Notes: a model not told the origin generated them from the sequence alone. A stretch of 64,000 nucleotides of DNA from Actinomycetota bacterium (GCA_019347575.1 JAHWKY010000008.1:62001-126000); one strand, 5' to 3'. Counted from the first letter of the stretch, positions 1 through 9,762 are shown. A program made the numbers and translations.

Positions 1-1701
<1,701 letters not shown>

Positions 1702-1740
1702 ACCGCCACACCGGCGGAACCGCGACGGAAGGAGCGCCCC

Positions 1741-2322
1741 GTGTCCACGGCGGCACACGAGACGTCACTGGGTCTCGACCACCGCAAGGTCGCGATCTGG
1801 GCCTTCCTCGGGTCGGAGTTCCTGTTCTTCGGCGCGTTCATCTCCTCGTTCCTGCTCTACCAGAACGACGTCAACGAGGGTCCCGGCGTCGAGCTCTTCG
1901 ACATCCCGTTCACCTCGGTCAGCTCGTTCGTGCTGCTGATGAGCTCGGTGACGATGGTGCTCGCCCACTCCGCGCACGTGCGCGGCGACATGCGCCGCAT
2001 GCGGTTGTGGGTCCTGGCGACCGCGTTTCAGGGCATGGTCTTCATCGGCGGGCAGGTGTTCGAGTTCACGACCTTCGTCAAGGAGGGGATGGCGTTCACG
2101 ACCAGCCCCTTCTCGTCCGCGTTCTTCGCCCTGACCGGGTTCCACGGGGCGCACGTGACGGTCGGGATCCTGATGCTGCTCAGCCTCGCCGGGCTGACCA
2201 AGCTCGATCGGGTCAAGCCCGACCAGCACATCAAGACCGAGATGATCGGCCTCTACTGGCACTTCGTCGACATCATCTGGATCATCATCTTCACCGTCGT
2301 CTACCTCATCCCTGCGGGCTGA
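1741..2322 (+). CDS. ctaE: Cytochrome c oxidase subunit III
   Basis: This 193-residue membrane protein is the non-catalytic subunit III of the aa3 oxidase, thought to stabilise the core and the oxygen and proton paths. It has about five hydrophobic segments and the family-typical FHGAHVTVGI motif followed by YWHFVDIIWI near the C-terminus. The length matches the short, five-helix bacterial form. The GTG start at 1741 is preceded by AAGGAG at a normal distance. It sits between ctaD and the subunit IV gene, 15 bases before the latter, which supports one operon. Confidence 0.96.
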   Translation: MSTAAHETSLGLDHRKVAIWAFLGSEFLFFGAFISSFLLYQNDVNEGPGVELFDIPFTSVSSFVLLMSSVTMVLAHSAHVRGDMRRMRLWVLATAFQGMVFIGGQVFEFTTFVKEGMAFTTSPFSSAFFALTGFHGAHVTVGILMLLSLAGLTKLDRVKPDQHIKTEMIGLYWHFVDIIWIIIFTVVYLIPAG

Positions 2323-2337
2323 GTCGAGGAGGAGACC

Positions 2338-2679
2338 GTGGCGACCACCACCGACGCTGCCGCTGACACCGGGATCGAGCCCGAAGAGGTCCACCACCCC
2401 ACGCCCGGGGAGTACGTCCGCATCGGCATCGTGCTCGCGGTGCTGACCGCGCTCGAGGTGAGCCTGTTCTACATCGCGCTGGCCGATGCGGTCCGCGTGA
2501 CGTCCATGCTGATCCTGATGGTGATCAAGTTCGGGTCGGTCGTGGCGTTCTACATGCACCTCAAGTTCGACTCCCGGCTGTTCCGGCGGCTCATGCTGGC
2601 GGGGCTGATCCTGGCGGCGGCGGTCTACGGGGCGGTGTTGGCGATGTTCACCAACGTCACGCCGCCCGGCACGACCTGA
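2338..2679 (+). CDS. Cytochrome c oxidase subunit IV-like small membrane protein
   Basis: This 113-residue protein has three hydrophobic helices and matches the small prokaryotic subunit IV family (COX4_pro/CyoD-like) found behind ctaE. Its role is probably structural, helping assembly of the oxidase. The N-terminal 25 residues are hydrophilic. A conserved-looking MVIKFGSVVAFYMHLKFD segment joins helices two and three. The GTG start follows GAGGAG directly upstream. The gene is followed by two copies of a 68-bp repeat before ctaG. Assignment rests on size, topology and position, so the family is likely but the exact symbol is left blank. Confidence 0.85.
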   Translation: MATTTDAAADTGIEPEEVHHPTPGEYVRIGIVLAVLTALEVSLFYIALADAVRVTSMLILMVIKFGSVVAFYMHLKFDSRLFRRLMLAGLILAAAVYGAVLAMFTNVTPPGTT

Positions 2680-2689
2680 GCACGGCATG

Positions 2690-2825
2690 ACTGATCGAGC
2701 CTCACCCCCCAGGCCGGCAACGCCGGCCCCTCCCCCCTCTCAAGGGGGGAGGCATGGACTGATCGAGCCTCACCCCCCAGGCCGGCAACGCCGGCCCCTC
2801 CCCCCTCTCAAGGGGGGAGGCATTG
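2690..2825 (+). repeat. Two tandem 68-bp repeats carrying a Shine-Dalgarno-sequestering hairpin
   Basis: Two near-identical 68-bp units (2690-2757 and 2758-2825) fill the gap between the subunit IV gene and ctaG. Each unit holds a perfect hairpin GGCCGGC-AAC-GCCGGCC and a second one, CCTCCCCCC-TCTCAA-GGGGGGAGG. The right arm of the second hairpin is the Shine-Dalgarno sequence of the start codon that follows. Each unit ends with GGAGGCAT plus ACTGAT, so the repeat also copies a start context. Related copies lie at 6985-7078 and 37855-37981. Confidence 0.9.
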
Positions 2826-3662
2826 ACTGATCCGCTGGCCTGGCACCTCCACCCGGAAGCGTGGCTGCTCTGCCTGGGGTTGCTCGGGCTGTACTTCGGC
2901 GCCATCCGCCGCTACGGCCGGCTGTTCCACCCGCGCCCGTCCGACCCCCCGATCACCTCCGGTCAGCGGTTCGCGTTCGTGCTCGGCGTCGCGCTGCTGT
3001 GGTTCGCCTCGGCCTCGCCGTTGCACGACATCGGCGAGCGCTACCTGTTCTCGGCCCACATGATCCAGCACCTGATCGAGGTGTTCGCGGTGCCGCCCCT
3101 GCTGCTGTTGGGCACGCCCCGCTGGATGGCCGAGCTCGTCCTGCGCCCCGCCTGGCTCCGACGTTCGGTGCGGGCGATGGGCCAGCCCCTCGTCGCCGCG
3201 GCGACCTTCAACGCGCTGCTGCTCGCACTGCACTGGCCGGCGCTGATCGAGTGGACGCTGGGGTCGGAGTCGCTGCACGTCGGTGTCCACGCGGTGCTCG
3301 TCGGGGCGGCGCTGCTGATGTGGCTCCCGGTGCTCAGTCCCGTGCCGCACATCGTCCCACGGCTCTCGCTGCCGGGGCAGATGGGCTACTTGTTCCTCCA
3401 GACGCTGCTGCCGACGGTCCCCGCCTCGTTCCTTACCTTCGGCGAGGCCCCGCTGTACGCCATCTACGAGACCTTCCCCCGCATCTGGGGCATCTCCGCG
3501 CTCCACGACATGCAGATGGCGGGCCTGATCATGAAGCTCGGCGGCGGCGTGCTGCTGTGGACCATCATCACCATCCTGTTCTTCAAGTGGGCCTCTCGCG
3601 AGGACCGCGCTGACCACGGTGAGGCTGCCGCCCCCCCTGTGACGTCGTCGACCACCGGCTGA
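2823..3662 (+). CDS. ctaG: Cytochrome c oxidase assembly factor CtaG (caa3 type)
   Basis: This 279-residue polytopic membrane protein belongs to the caa3_CtaG family, which helps assemble the copper centres of cytochrome oxidase. The SAHMIQHLIEV segment is the family's histidine motif in a membrane helix, and a second histidine cluster, SALHDMQMAG, lies near the C-terminus. About seven hydrophobic segments are visible. The start is TTG at 2823, inside the end of the second 68-bp repeat. GGGGGGAGG lies just upstream and is paired in a hairpin. Related ATG codons at 2687 and 2755 begin other frames and do not reach this protein. It is followed after 17 bases by a cupredoxin gene, consistent with a copper-handling operon. 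Confidence 0.92.
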   Translation: MTDPLAWHLHPEAWLLCLGLLGLYFGAIRRYGRLFHPRPSDPPITSGQRFAFVLGVALLWFASASPLHDIGERYLFSAHMIQHLIEVFAVPPLLLLGTPRWMAELVLRPAWLRRSVRAMGQPLVAAATFNALLLALHWPALIEWTLGSESLHVGVHAVLVGAALLMWLPVLSPVPHIVPRLSLPGQMGYLFLQTLLPTVPASFLTFGEAPLYAIYETFPRIWGISALHDMQMAGLIMKLGGGVLLWTIITILFFKWASREDRADHGEAAAPPVTSSTTG

Positions 3663-3679
3663 CCACGGAGACCGACCGC

Positions 3680-4294
3680 ATGGACAAGCACTTCCGCAAC
3701 CGGGCCTTCCTCCCCATCGTCATGCCGCTGGCGATCCTGGCGTTCATCGCGATCCTCGTCGGGCTGTTCGCGCTGATCCTGCTGTGGAACACGCGCGAGT
3801 CGGCGCTGGTGCTCGCGCTCGTCGCCGCCGGCGGTGTGCTGTTCGCCATCTCGCTGGCGTCCTCGCAGGACCGTCTGACCGGGCTCCAGCGGGGCGTCAT
3901 CACGGCCGCGGGAGTGGTGCCGGTCCTGCTGGGCGGGGCGGTCGCCGTGGGCGTGTGGGAGGTTCCCGACGAGGAGCTCAACATCAACCGCACCCCCCAC
4001 ATCGTGGCGGGTGCGCTCGAGGGCAGCGAGGCGGCGGTCGTCGCCACCGAGTTCGAGTTCGACCCCGCCCAGGGCGAGTTGACCGCCGGCGAGGTCGCCT
4101 GGACCGTCAGCAACGAGGGCGCCGCCTTCCACACCCTGGTCCTCGAGGGACTCGAGGGCCAGATGAAGCTCGAGGTCAACAGCGGCGAATCCGACCAGGG
4201 CTCCATCACCCTCGACCCGGGGGAGTACGTCTTCTACTGCGATGTCCCCGGCCACCGCCAGCAGGGCATGGAGGGCACCTTCACCGCCGCCTGA
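3680..4294 (+). CDS. Membrane-anchored cupredoxin-domain protein
   Basis: This 204-residue protein has three N-terminal membrane helices (about residues 10-36, 43-62 and 73-93) and an exported blue-copper domain of about 90 residues. The type 1 copper ligands are visible as His in AAFHTL (about 151), Cys in FYCDVPGH (about 187), His (192) and Met (197). It could be an electron carrier to the oxidase, or a copper donor working with CtaG. The position as last gene of the cta operon supports either. The DNA after the gene holds a 50-bp palindrome (4345-4394) that may end the transcript. Confidence 0.85.
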   Translation: MDKHFRNRAFLPIVMPLAILAFIAILVGLFALILLWNTRESALVLALVAAGGVLFAISLASSQDRLTGLQRGVITAAGVVPVLLGGAVAVGVWEVPDEELNINRTPHIVAGALEGSEAAVVATEFEFDPAQGELTAGEVAWTVSNEGAAFHTLVLEGLEGQMKLEVNSGESDQGSITLDPGEYVFYCDVPGHRQQGMEGTFTAA

Positions 4295-4344
4295 CCCTCC
4301 TCGCTGCCGCGCCCCGTCCCACGCGTCCCGTCGCATGGCCGCCC

Positions 4345-4394
4345 ACTTCATCCCCCACTTCGGTCGGATATCCGGCCGAACCGGGTGACGAAGT
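4345..4394. repeat. 50-bp imperfect palindrome centred on GGATATCC
   Basis: The two 21-base arms around GGATATCC (4366-4373) are mostly complementary. The outer parts read ACTTC-TC-CCC against GGG-GACGAAGT. It lies between the cupredoxin gene and the frameshifted AbiEi-like gene. A second palindrome with the same centre and outer arms lies at 5450-5499 on the other side of that gene. It could act as a bidirectional terminator or as one end of a mobile unit. Confidence 0.85.
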
Positions 4395-4468
4395 TGCGCT
4401 GCCCGCCGGTCCACAGGCCCGGACCAGTCCGACGGCCCGCCCCGGACACACGTCGGTGACAATCGGGC

Positions 4469-5441
4469 ATGGTCGACGACGAGCACCGGTCCGCCCTCGA
4501 GCGCCTCGGGTACGAAGCCCGCAAGCGCGGAGGCTGTTTCACCCGGCAGCAGGCGTACGCCGAAGGCGTCATCCCGGCGCGCTTCCACCACCTCACGTCG
4601 ACGGGCGTGATCGTGCCGGTCCACCCGGGGCGTGCGATCTTCCGGTTCGCCGGCACGCCGACGACCTGGGAGTCGGACCTCCACGCGGCCCTGCTCATCG
4701 CCTCGCCTGCAGCGGTGGTGAGCCACAGGTCCGCCGCGCGACTCTGGGGTCTCGAGGACTTCGGTGTGACAACGGCGATCGATCTGTCCCTGCGAGCGAG
4801 GAAGTCCCGACGCCACGTCGATGGGGTGACCGTCCACCTCACGCGGTGGCTCCCGGAGGCGCAGGTCGTCAAGGTGGGGGCGGTGGATCGCGTGACCGTG
4901 GCCGCTCGGACGATCCGTGACCTCGCCCGGTACCTGCCTCACGACCGACTCCTCCCCGTGGCCGTGGACGCCTGCCGCCGCAAGCTGACCGACCCCGAGG
5001 AGCTGGCTCGTTGCCACCTCGAGATGGGTCGTGCCTGGGGTGCGCGGACCATGGAGTCGGTGCTCGAGATCCTCGACGACGACTGCCTCCGCGCGGCTTC
5101 GGTCCCCGAGCTCGACCTGCACGTCGCCTTGATCGGTGACGATCGGGTTCCCTCCGCACGTCCTCAACTACCCGGTGACGTTGCGGAGGGGTCGACGGGT
5201 CGTCTTCGACGTCGCGTGGCCCGATCTGCTCGCCGCGACAGAGGTGGACAGCGAGCGCTACCACGGCATCGACCACGACCGACGGCGTGACGCGGCGCGT
5301 GACGAGGCGACCCATGCCGATGGCTGGGTCGTGGAACGCGTGTCTACGGCCGAGCTCGGCGACATGGCCGGAACGCTCCACCGGCTCTGCGGCTTCATCG
5401 CCGAGGCGCGCCGCACACTCGGTTCCCGCTACGTTGCGTGA
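4469..5441 (+). pseudogene. AbiEi/DUF559-type protein, interrupted by one frameshift
   Basis: The first part (4469 to about 5145) encodes a winged-helix-like N-terminus and the middle region typical of AbiEi-like antitoxin proteins, including VSHRSAARLWGL. The C-terminal Vsr-like nuclease domain (DUF559 type) is in another frame, ending at 5441. It shows VVFDVAWPDLLAATEVDSE and then YHGIDHDRRRDAARDEATHADGW. The junction is near 5136-5150, where ELDLHVALIG should run into FPPHVLNYPV, so a single-base insertion or a sequencing error explains it. The intact protein would be about 320 residues. The gene is bracketed by two related palindromes (4345-4394 and 5450-5499). No partner toxin gene lies beside it. 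Function as an antitoxin or nuclease is not established. Confidence 0.75.
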
Positions 5442-5449
5442 GAGCCTCG

Positions 5450-5499
5450 ACTTCGTCTCCCGATCCGATCGGATATCCGAGCGAAGTGGGGGACGAAGT
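5450..5499. repeat. Second 50-bp palindrome centred on GGATATCC
   Basis: This palindrome shares its centre (5471-5478) and outer arms with the one at 4345-4394. It starts nine bases after the stop of the frameshifted AbiEi-like gene and ends five bases before the stop of the convergent DoxX-like gene. That position suits a bidirectional terminator. The matched pair around one gene also suits element ends. Confidence 0.85.
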
Positions 5500-5503
5500 C
5501 AGG

Positions 5504-5986
5504 TCAGCTGCGGGGGCGTGTCCCCGCGTACTGCCAGGCGAGCAGCGACAGCGCGATCGCGCCGATCATCAAGCCGAAGTCGCGCAACGCGATGTCCCAG
5601 TACTCGGTCCGGCCGATCGGCTCGACCGGATCGCCGAACCAGCTGAGCACGACCAGGTTCACCACGATCGTGCCGAGCCAGAAGGCGACGAGCGGGGCGC
5701 CGATCCGCGGCGCGAACAGCACCAGCAAGCCTGCCGCGATCTCGATCACACCGACGCCGTACATGATCTCCTGCGCCGTCCAGGGCAGTGCGTCGACGAC
5801 GCCGTCCCACAGGTAGTACTGCCACTCGACCATGAGGTTGAAGAACTTGTCGAGGCCGAACAGGATCGGGGCGACCCCGAAGCCGGCCCGGAGCAGGCCG
5901 TACGCCCAGTACGCCAGGTCCCGCCCGGCCCGGGGCGGGGCGACCGTCGTCGCTGCCGTTGCGCGCTCCTCGGTCTGGGCAACCAT
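5504..5986 (-). CDS. DoxX-like membrane protein
   Basis: This 160-residue protein has four hydrophobic helices and resembles the DoxX/DoxD-like family of small membrane proteins. Family members are linked to redox processes, but the role of this one is unknown. It begins with a polar Thr/Ala-rich stretch of about 25 residues, followed by YWAYGLLRAGFGVAPILFG, a typical first helix. ATG at 5986 was chosen because GGAGG lies at good spacing upstream. A longer frame to 6031 adds residues without such a site. It lies between the oxidase operon and the heme A genes on the minus strand, 111 bases downstream of ctaB. Confidence 0.8.
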   Translation of the reverse strand: MVAQTEERATAATTVAPPRAGRDLAYWAYGLLRAGFGVAPILFGLDKFFNLMVEWQYYLWDGVVDALPWTAQEIMYGVGVIEIAAGLLVLFAPRIGAPLVAFWLGTIVVNLVVLSWFGDPVEPIGRTEYWDIALRDFGLMIGAIALSLLAWQYAGTRPRS

Positions 5987-6097
5987 GAGAACCTCCACGA
6001 GGTCGTCTCGAACCAGGTTGCGTCCGCGCACTGGGCCTGGCCGCGAGCGGACCCGACCGGACGACCGTGATCGCTCAGCGCACGGCGCCGGTACCGT

Positions 6098-7078
6098 TCA
6101 GAGGAGGGCGTCGAGGGTGGCGGCGCCGAAGACGAGGGCGAGGTAGCTCGTCGAGTAGTGGAACAGTCGCATGGCGGTCCTCACGTCAGGATCACGACGG
6201 AGGCGGTGGGCGAGCACGAGCCACCCGGCGGTGAGCGCGAGCGCGGGCACGACGTACCAGGGCCCGGCCTGCGCCCCGGCCCAGTACAGCAGCACCATCG
6301 CCAGCAGCAGGTAGCTGTAGAGCAGGATGTGGCGGGTCGCTTCGCGGTTGCCGTGCGTGACGGTGAGCATGGGCAGGCCTGCGGCGGCGTAGTCATCGCG
6401 GTAGCGCATCGCCAGCGCCCAGAAGTGTGGCGGCGTCCAGTAGAAGACGATGCCGAACAGCAGCCACGGCTCGGGTGCAGCCAGGGTCGCACCGGGCACC
6501 GCGACCCAGCCGGTCAGCACCGGCACGCACCCTGCCGCCCCGCCGATGACGACCGCCTGGAACGTCCGGCGCTTCATCCCCAGCGTGTACACGAAGACGT
6601 AGAACAGGATCGCCGAGGTCGCCAAAAGCGCCGCCGGGAGGTTGACGAGCAGCGCCAGCCACGCGAACCCGGCCACGCCCAACACGACCCCGAACGCGAC
6701 CGTGGCGCGGCTCGACACCAGATCGCGGGCGGTCGCCCGGCCGCGGGTCCGGTCCATCATGCGGTCGATGTCGCGGTCGAGTTCGTTGTTGAGCACGTTC
6801 GCGCTCGCCGCCGACAACGTCCCGCCCAGCAGCGTCGCGAGCACCAGCCACGTCCCGGGCCATCCCTGCTCCGCGATGACCATGGCGGGCACCGTCGTCA
6901 CCAGCAGCAGCTCGATGATGCGCGGCTTGGTCAGCCCAACCCAGTAGCGGGTCACCACGCCCCGCTCCCTGGTGGGCGCCCCGGCCTGGGGGGTGGAGAC
7001 AGAGTCGGTCATGCCTCCCCCCTTGAGGGGGGAGGGGCCGGCGTTGCCGGCCTCGGGGGTGGAGACAGGGTCCGTCAC
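6098..7078 (-). CDS. ctaB: Heme O synthase (protoheme IX farnesyltransferase)
   Basis: This polytopic enzyme of the UbiA superfamily adds a farnesyl group to heme B to make heme O, the precursor of heme A in the aa3 oxidase. The core begins near VTRYWVGLTKPRIIELLLV. It carries the two Asp-rich motifs, NNELDRDIDRMMDRT and, later, YRDDYAAAGLPML. About nine helices are visible. The GTG at 7078 overlaps the ctaA stop by four bases, so translation is coupled. The first 22 residues are encoded by the repeat family at 6985-7078, and an inner ATG at 7012 with its own GGGGGGAGG could be the original start. The two possible proteins differ only in this extension. Confidence 0.95.
   Translation of the reverse strand: MTDPVSTPEAGNAGPSPLKGGGMTDSVSTPQAGAPTRERGVVTRYWVGLTKPRIIELLLVTTVPAMVIAEQGWPGTWLVLATLLGGTLSAASANVLNNELDRDIDRMMDRTRGRATARDLVSSRATVAFGVVLGVAGFAWLALLVNLPAALLATSAILFYVFVYTLGMKRRTFQAVVIGGAAGCVPVLTGWVAVPGATLAAPEPWLLFGIVFYWTPPHFWALAMRYRDDYAAAGLPMLTVTHGNREATRHILLYSYLLLAMVLLYWAGAQAGPWYVVPALALTAGWLVLAHRLRRDPDVRTAMRLFHYSTSYLALVFGAATLDALL
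6985..7078 (-). repeat. Start-codon repeat at the 5' end of ctaB
   Basis: Read on the minus strand, this is one full copy plus a partial copy of the family seen at 2690-2825. It holds the GGCCGGC hairpin (7036-7052) and the CCTCCCCCC/GGGGGGAGG hairpin (7014-7035). The second hairpin contains the Shine-Dalgarno of the ATG at 7012. The duplicated start context encodes MTD-VSTP twice at the ctaB N-terminus. Confidence 0.88.
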
Positions 7079-8007
7079 GCCGGCACCTCGACCGGGGACC
7101 GGTCTGGAGCGGACGACGCCGCCACCTCACCGTTGCGGCGTGCCAGGACGGCCGCGGCGACGAGCGCCGCCCAGGACGCGGTCGCGACCATGAGGTGGGC
7201 GACGATCAGGCCCGCCGCCGATACCTCGGTGAACACGTGCGCCGCCCCGAGGCCGATGTTGACCGTGTAGAGGGCGAAGCCGGTGTGGACGAGCGAGGTC
7301 TCGGGGCGGGGTCGCCCCGCGCGCCCCGCGCGCATCGCGAGGTAGGTGAGCGCGACGAAGACCACGGCGACGACGGCGCGGTGACCGACGTGGAGCTGGG
7401 TGGTCGTGTCGGCGCCGGTCGGGATCAGCCCGGCATCGGTGATCGGCCAGCCCGGGACGTAGCGGTTGTGCACCAGCGAGCCGAGCACGATCACGGCGTA
7501 GACGCCGAGGGCCCCGCCCCACAGCAGCCGCGACCACGCGGTGGTGGCGTCCGGTTCACCGCGTGAGCCGATGAAGAAGCTGTTGACGGCGATGGCGGCC
7601 AGCAACCCCATGAGGATCATCGCCACGCCGAGGTGGACGCTGACGAGGTCGACGTCGAGGCCGGTCTTGACCACCGCCGCCCCGAGCCCCGCCTGGACCA
7701 GCACGGCGATCACGGCGATAGCGGCGGGCACGTACAGCCGTCGCTCCGCGGCGTGGCGTCGTCGCGCGTGGATGGCCAGCGCGATCAGCAGTCCGATGAC
7801 GATCGCGGCGACCCAGCGGTGGGTCCACTCGACGACCATGTGGAACTCCCACCGGGGCAGCAGGCCCCCGAGTGCGCCGTCCTCGCACAGCGGCCACGAG
7901 TCGCGGCAGCCGAAGCCCGATCCCGAGCCGCGGGTGAACGCCCCGATGCCCACGAGGACGAGGGCGGTCGCCAGCGAACCGACGGACAGCTTCTGCGTTC
8001 GGGTCAC
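7075..8007 (-). CDS. ctaA: Heme A synthase (COX15/CtaA family)
   Basis: This 310-residue membrane protein oxidises the methyl group of heme O to give heme A for the aa3 oxidase. Eight helices arranged as two similar halves are visible, with family histidines in EWTHRWVAAIV and VDLVSVHLGVAMI and again in QLHVGHRAVVAVV. A pair of cysteines in the first loop (FGCRDSWPLC) is typical of the Gram-positive type. The GTG start at 8007 overlaps the stop of the upstream small membrane gene, and the stop overlaps the ctaB start. The three genes therefore form one coupled unit on the strand opposite the oxidase genes. Confidence 0.94.
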   Translation of the reverse strand: MTRTQKLSVGSLATALVLVGIGAFTRGSGSGFGCRDSWPLCEDGALGGLLPRWEFHMVVEWTHRWVAAIVIGLLIALAIHARRRHAAERRLYVPAAIAVIAVLVQAGLGAAVVKTGLDVDLVSVHLGVAMILMGLLAAIAVNSFFIGSRGEPDATTAWSRLLWGGALGVYAVIVLGSLVHNRYVPGWPITDAGLIPTGADTTTQLHVGHRAVVAVVFVALTYLAMRAGRAGRPRPETSLVHTGFALYTVNIGLGAAHVFTEVSAAGLIVAHLMVATASWAALVAAAVLARRNGEVAASSAPDRSPVEVPA

Positions 8008-8282
8008 GCGTCGACCGTCGCGCGTGGTCCGGTGGTATCAGCGGCGACGTCGACGGAGCGCAGACGCCACCCGACCCACGCGATCGCGGCCGCGAACACC
8101 AGCGACACGGTGAACAGCAGCCCGTGGACGACGACGAACCCGGTGGTCCGCTCCACGTCGTCGGTCGCGAGGTTGTACAGGCGCGTCCCCCAGACCCAGA
8201 CGTTCCAGGCGGCCGCGGTCAGCAGCAGCCAGGACCAGCGTCGGAAGGGCTGGGAGGACGCGTTGCGGGCCCAGGTCGGCAC
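8004..8282 (-). CDS. Small two-helix membrane protein upstream of ctaA
   Basis: This 92-residue protein has two hydrophobic helices (roughly SWLLLTAAAWNVWVWGTRL and GLLFTVSLVFAAAIAWVGW) joined by a short polar loop. I do not recognise a named family. Its stop overlaps the ctaA start by four bases, so it is translated together with the heme A genes and may help heme handling. GTG at 8282 was chosen because CGGAGGC lies nine bases upstream. An ATG at 8345 would add a very Arg-rich stretch. Confidence 0.72.
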   Translation of the reverse strand: MPTWARNASSQPFRRWSWLLLTAAAWNVWVWGTRLYNLATDDVERTTGFVVVHGLLFTVSLVFAAAIAWVGWRLRSVDVAADTTGPRATVDA

Positions 8283-8398
8283 GAGGGAGAGCCTCCGGAG
8301 ACGGCGGCGCCGCAGGGTACGCGGCCGGTCCCGGCGACGCCGCATCCGCGCCGTTGGTGGAGGGGTGGCACCCTCCCCCCTTCGGACCGGAGGTTGAC

Positions 8399-9181
8399 GT
8401 GGCGGACGATCCGCTCCGGCTGGTCGTGTTCGGCGACAGCCTCGCCTTCACGACCGCGGAGGGCCCGCAGTTGCCCGACCACCCGGGCGTGTACCCCAAC
8501 GTCCTGCGGCGCCTGCTGGAGGCCGAGCTGGGGCGCGAGGTCGAGGTCACGACCCTCGCGCGCGCGGGGCTGACCATCCGCGAGGCGTGGCGCTGGGTGA
8601 CCAAGGACCGCCACGCGCAGTTCGATGTCCTCGCGCGCGCCGACGCGCTCGTCGTCGCCATCGGCAGCTTCGACCACGCCCCGGCCGGCACGCCGGCGGT
8701 GCTGGACGCGGTCGTGCCCTACGTCCGCTCCGACCGCGCCCGTCGCGGGCTCCGGCGCGGTCTGCACCTCGCCTACCCCTGGTTCGTCCGCGTCAGTCGG
8801 GGACGCCGACCGCGCACGCCCGACCGCGTCTTCGACCGGCTCTACGACCAGCTGCTGCTGCAGCTGCGTGGACTCGTTCGCGGGGCAGCCGGTGTCGTCA
8901 TGGGTCCCACGAGCCACCGCTCGGACTTCTACGCCCACCGTCACCCCGGCCACACCCAGGCGGAGGCCCGCCAGTTCGCGATCGCGCAGCGGCACGGCTT
9001 CCCGACCGTACCCTCGTGGCCGCACGTGCTCTCGGCGACCGACCGGCTCAACATCGATGGCATCCACTGGCCCGAGGACGTGCACGCCGCGGTGGCTGCG
9101 GCCCTGGCCACCCCCCTGCTCGATCAGCTACGTGGGACCGCCTGCAAGCTGGTCGACCCCTGGGACGAGCACGGGGCGTGA
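8399..9181 (+). CDS. SGNH/GDSL-family hydrolase
   Basis: This 260-residue protein looks like a cytoplasmic SGNH hydrolase, an esterase-type fold using a Ser-Asp-His arrangement. Block I is visible as VVFGDSLAF near the N-terminus and block V as NIDGIHWPEDVH near the C-terminus. A middle motif, VVAIGSFDHA, stands where the family has its Gly/Asn blocks, and the usual GxND Asn is not clear. GTG at 8399 follows GGAGG by five bases; the frame extends further up but without a better site. No signal peptide is visible. The substrate cannot be inferred. It diverges from the ctaA unit. Confidence 0.82.
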   Translation: MADDPLRLVVFGDSLAFTTAEGPQLPDHPGVYPNVLRRLLEAELGREVEVTTLARAGLTIREAWRWVTKDRHAQFDVLARADALVVAIGSFDHAPAGTPAVLDAVVPYVRSDRARRGLRRGLHLAYPWFVRVSRGRRPRTPDRVFDRLYDQLLLQLRGLVRGAAGVVMGPTSHRSDFYAHRHPGHTQAEARQFAIAQRHGFPTVPSWPHVLSATDRLNIDGIHWPEDVHAAVAAALATPLLDQLRGTACKLVDPWDEHGA

Positions 9182-9269
9182 GGGAAGATGACACGCAGCG
9201 CTTCAGCGGCGGCTCGGGTAGCCGACTAGTACCTTCGTCGATCGGGATGAGTTCCGTGGAGGGTGCGCT

Positions 9270-9743
9270 GTGAGTTGGGCTAGACGTCGCCTGCGCCAGG
9301 ATGGCTTCACGCTGGTCGAGCTCTTGGTGGTCGTGGTCATCCTCGGCGTCCTCGCGGGTATCGCCATCGCGACCTTCCTCATGCAGCGCGATCGAGCGGT
9401 GCGCAGCGCCGCCATCTCGTCGCTCCGGAACACCGAGACCGTGGTCGAGAGCATCCGGAGCGAAACCGGCGTACTGGCCACGACCGCGGCGGAGTACACC
9501 GCCGATCAGCCGGCGTTCACCTACGTCGACGATCCGGCGGCTTCGGACGATCCCAACGAGATCTCGGTGGACGGCGACGACGCCGTCCCGTACGTCTCGT
9601 TCGCCGCCCTCGGCGGCGACTTCTGCTTCTACCTCCGGGTCGACGACACCGTCGGCTCGTTCCGGCACCGCGAGCCGGCCGAGGGGGTCGACTGCACCGG
9701 GAGCGAGTTCCCGCCAGGGGTCCCCGGGGCTGGCTGGGGCTAG
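9270..9743 (+). CDS. Type IV prepilin-like (pseudopilin) protein
   Basis: This 157-residue protein begins with a short basic leader ending in Gly12, then FTLVELLVVVVILGVLAGIA. That is the prepilin peptidase site with the conserved Glu at mature position 5 and the N-methylated hydrophobic helix. The C-terminal domain is acidic and has two cysteines (in FCFYL and VDCTG) that could form the pilin disulfide loop. The GTG start at 9270 follows GGAGGG. No prepilin peptidase, pilus ATPase or platform gene is in the window, so it is an orphan here and needs machinery encoded elsewhere. Confidence 0.88.
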   Translation: MSWARRRLRQDGFTLVELLVVVVILGVLAGIAIATFLMQRDRAVRSAAISSLRNTETVVESIRSETGVLATTAAEYTADQPAFTYVDDPAASDDPNEISVDGDDAVPYVSFAALGGDFCFYLRVDDTVGSFRHREPAEGVDCTGSEFPPGVPGAGWG

Positions 9744-9762
9744 ACGCAGCACCGCTACGTTC

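Noticed and set aside
4469-5441. Complete AbiE toxin-antitoxin pair
   Set aside because: No AbiEii-like nucleotidyltransferase gene lies beside either AbiEi-like gene, so a two-gene system cannot be claimed.
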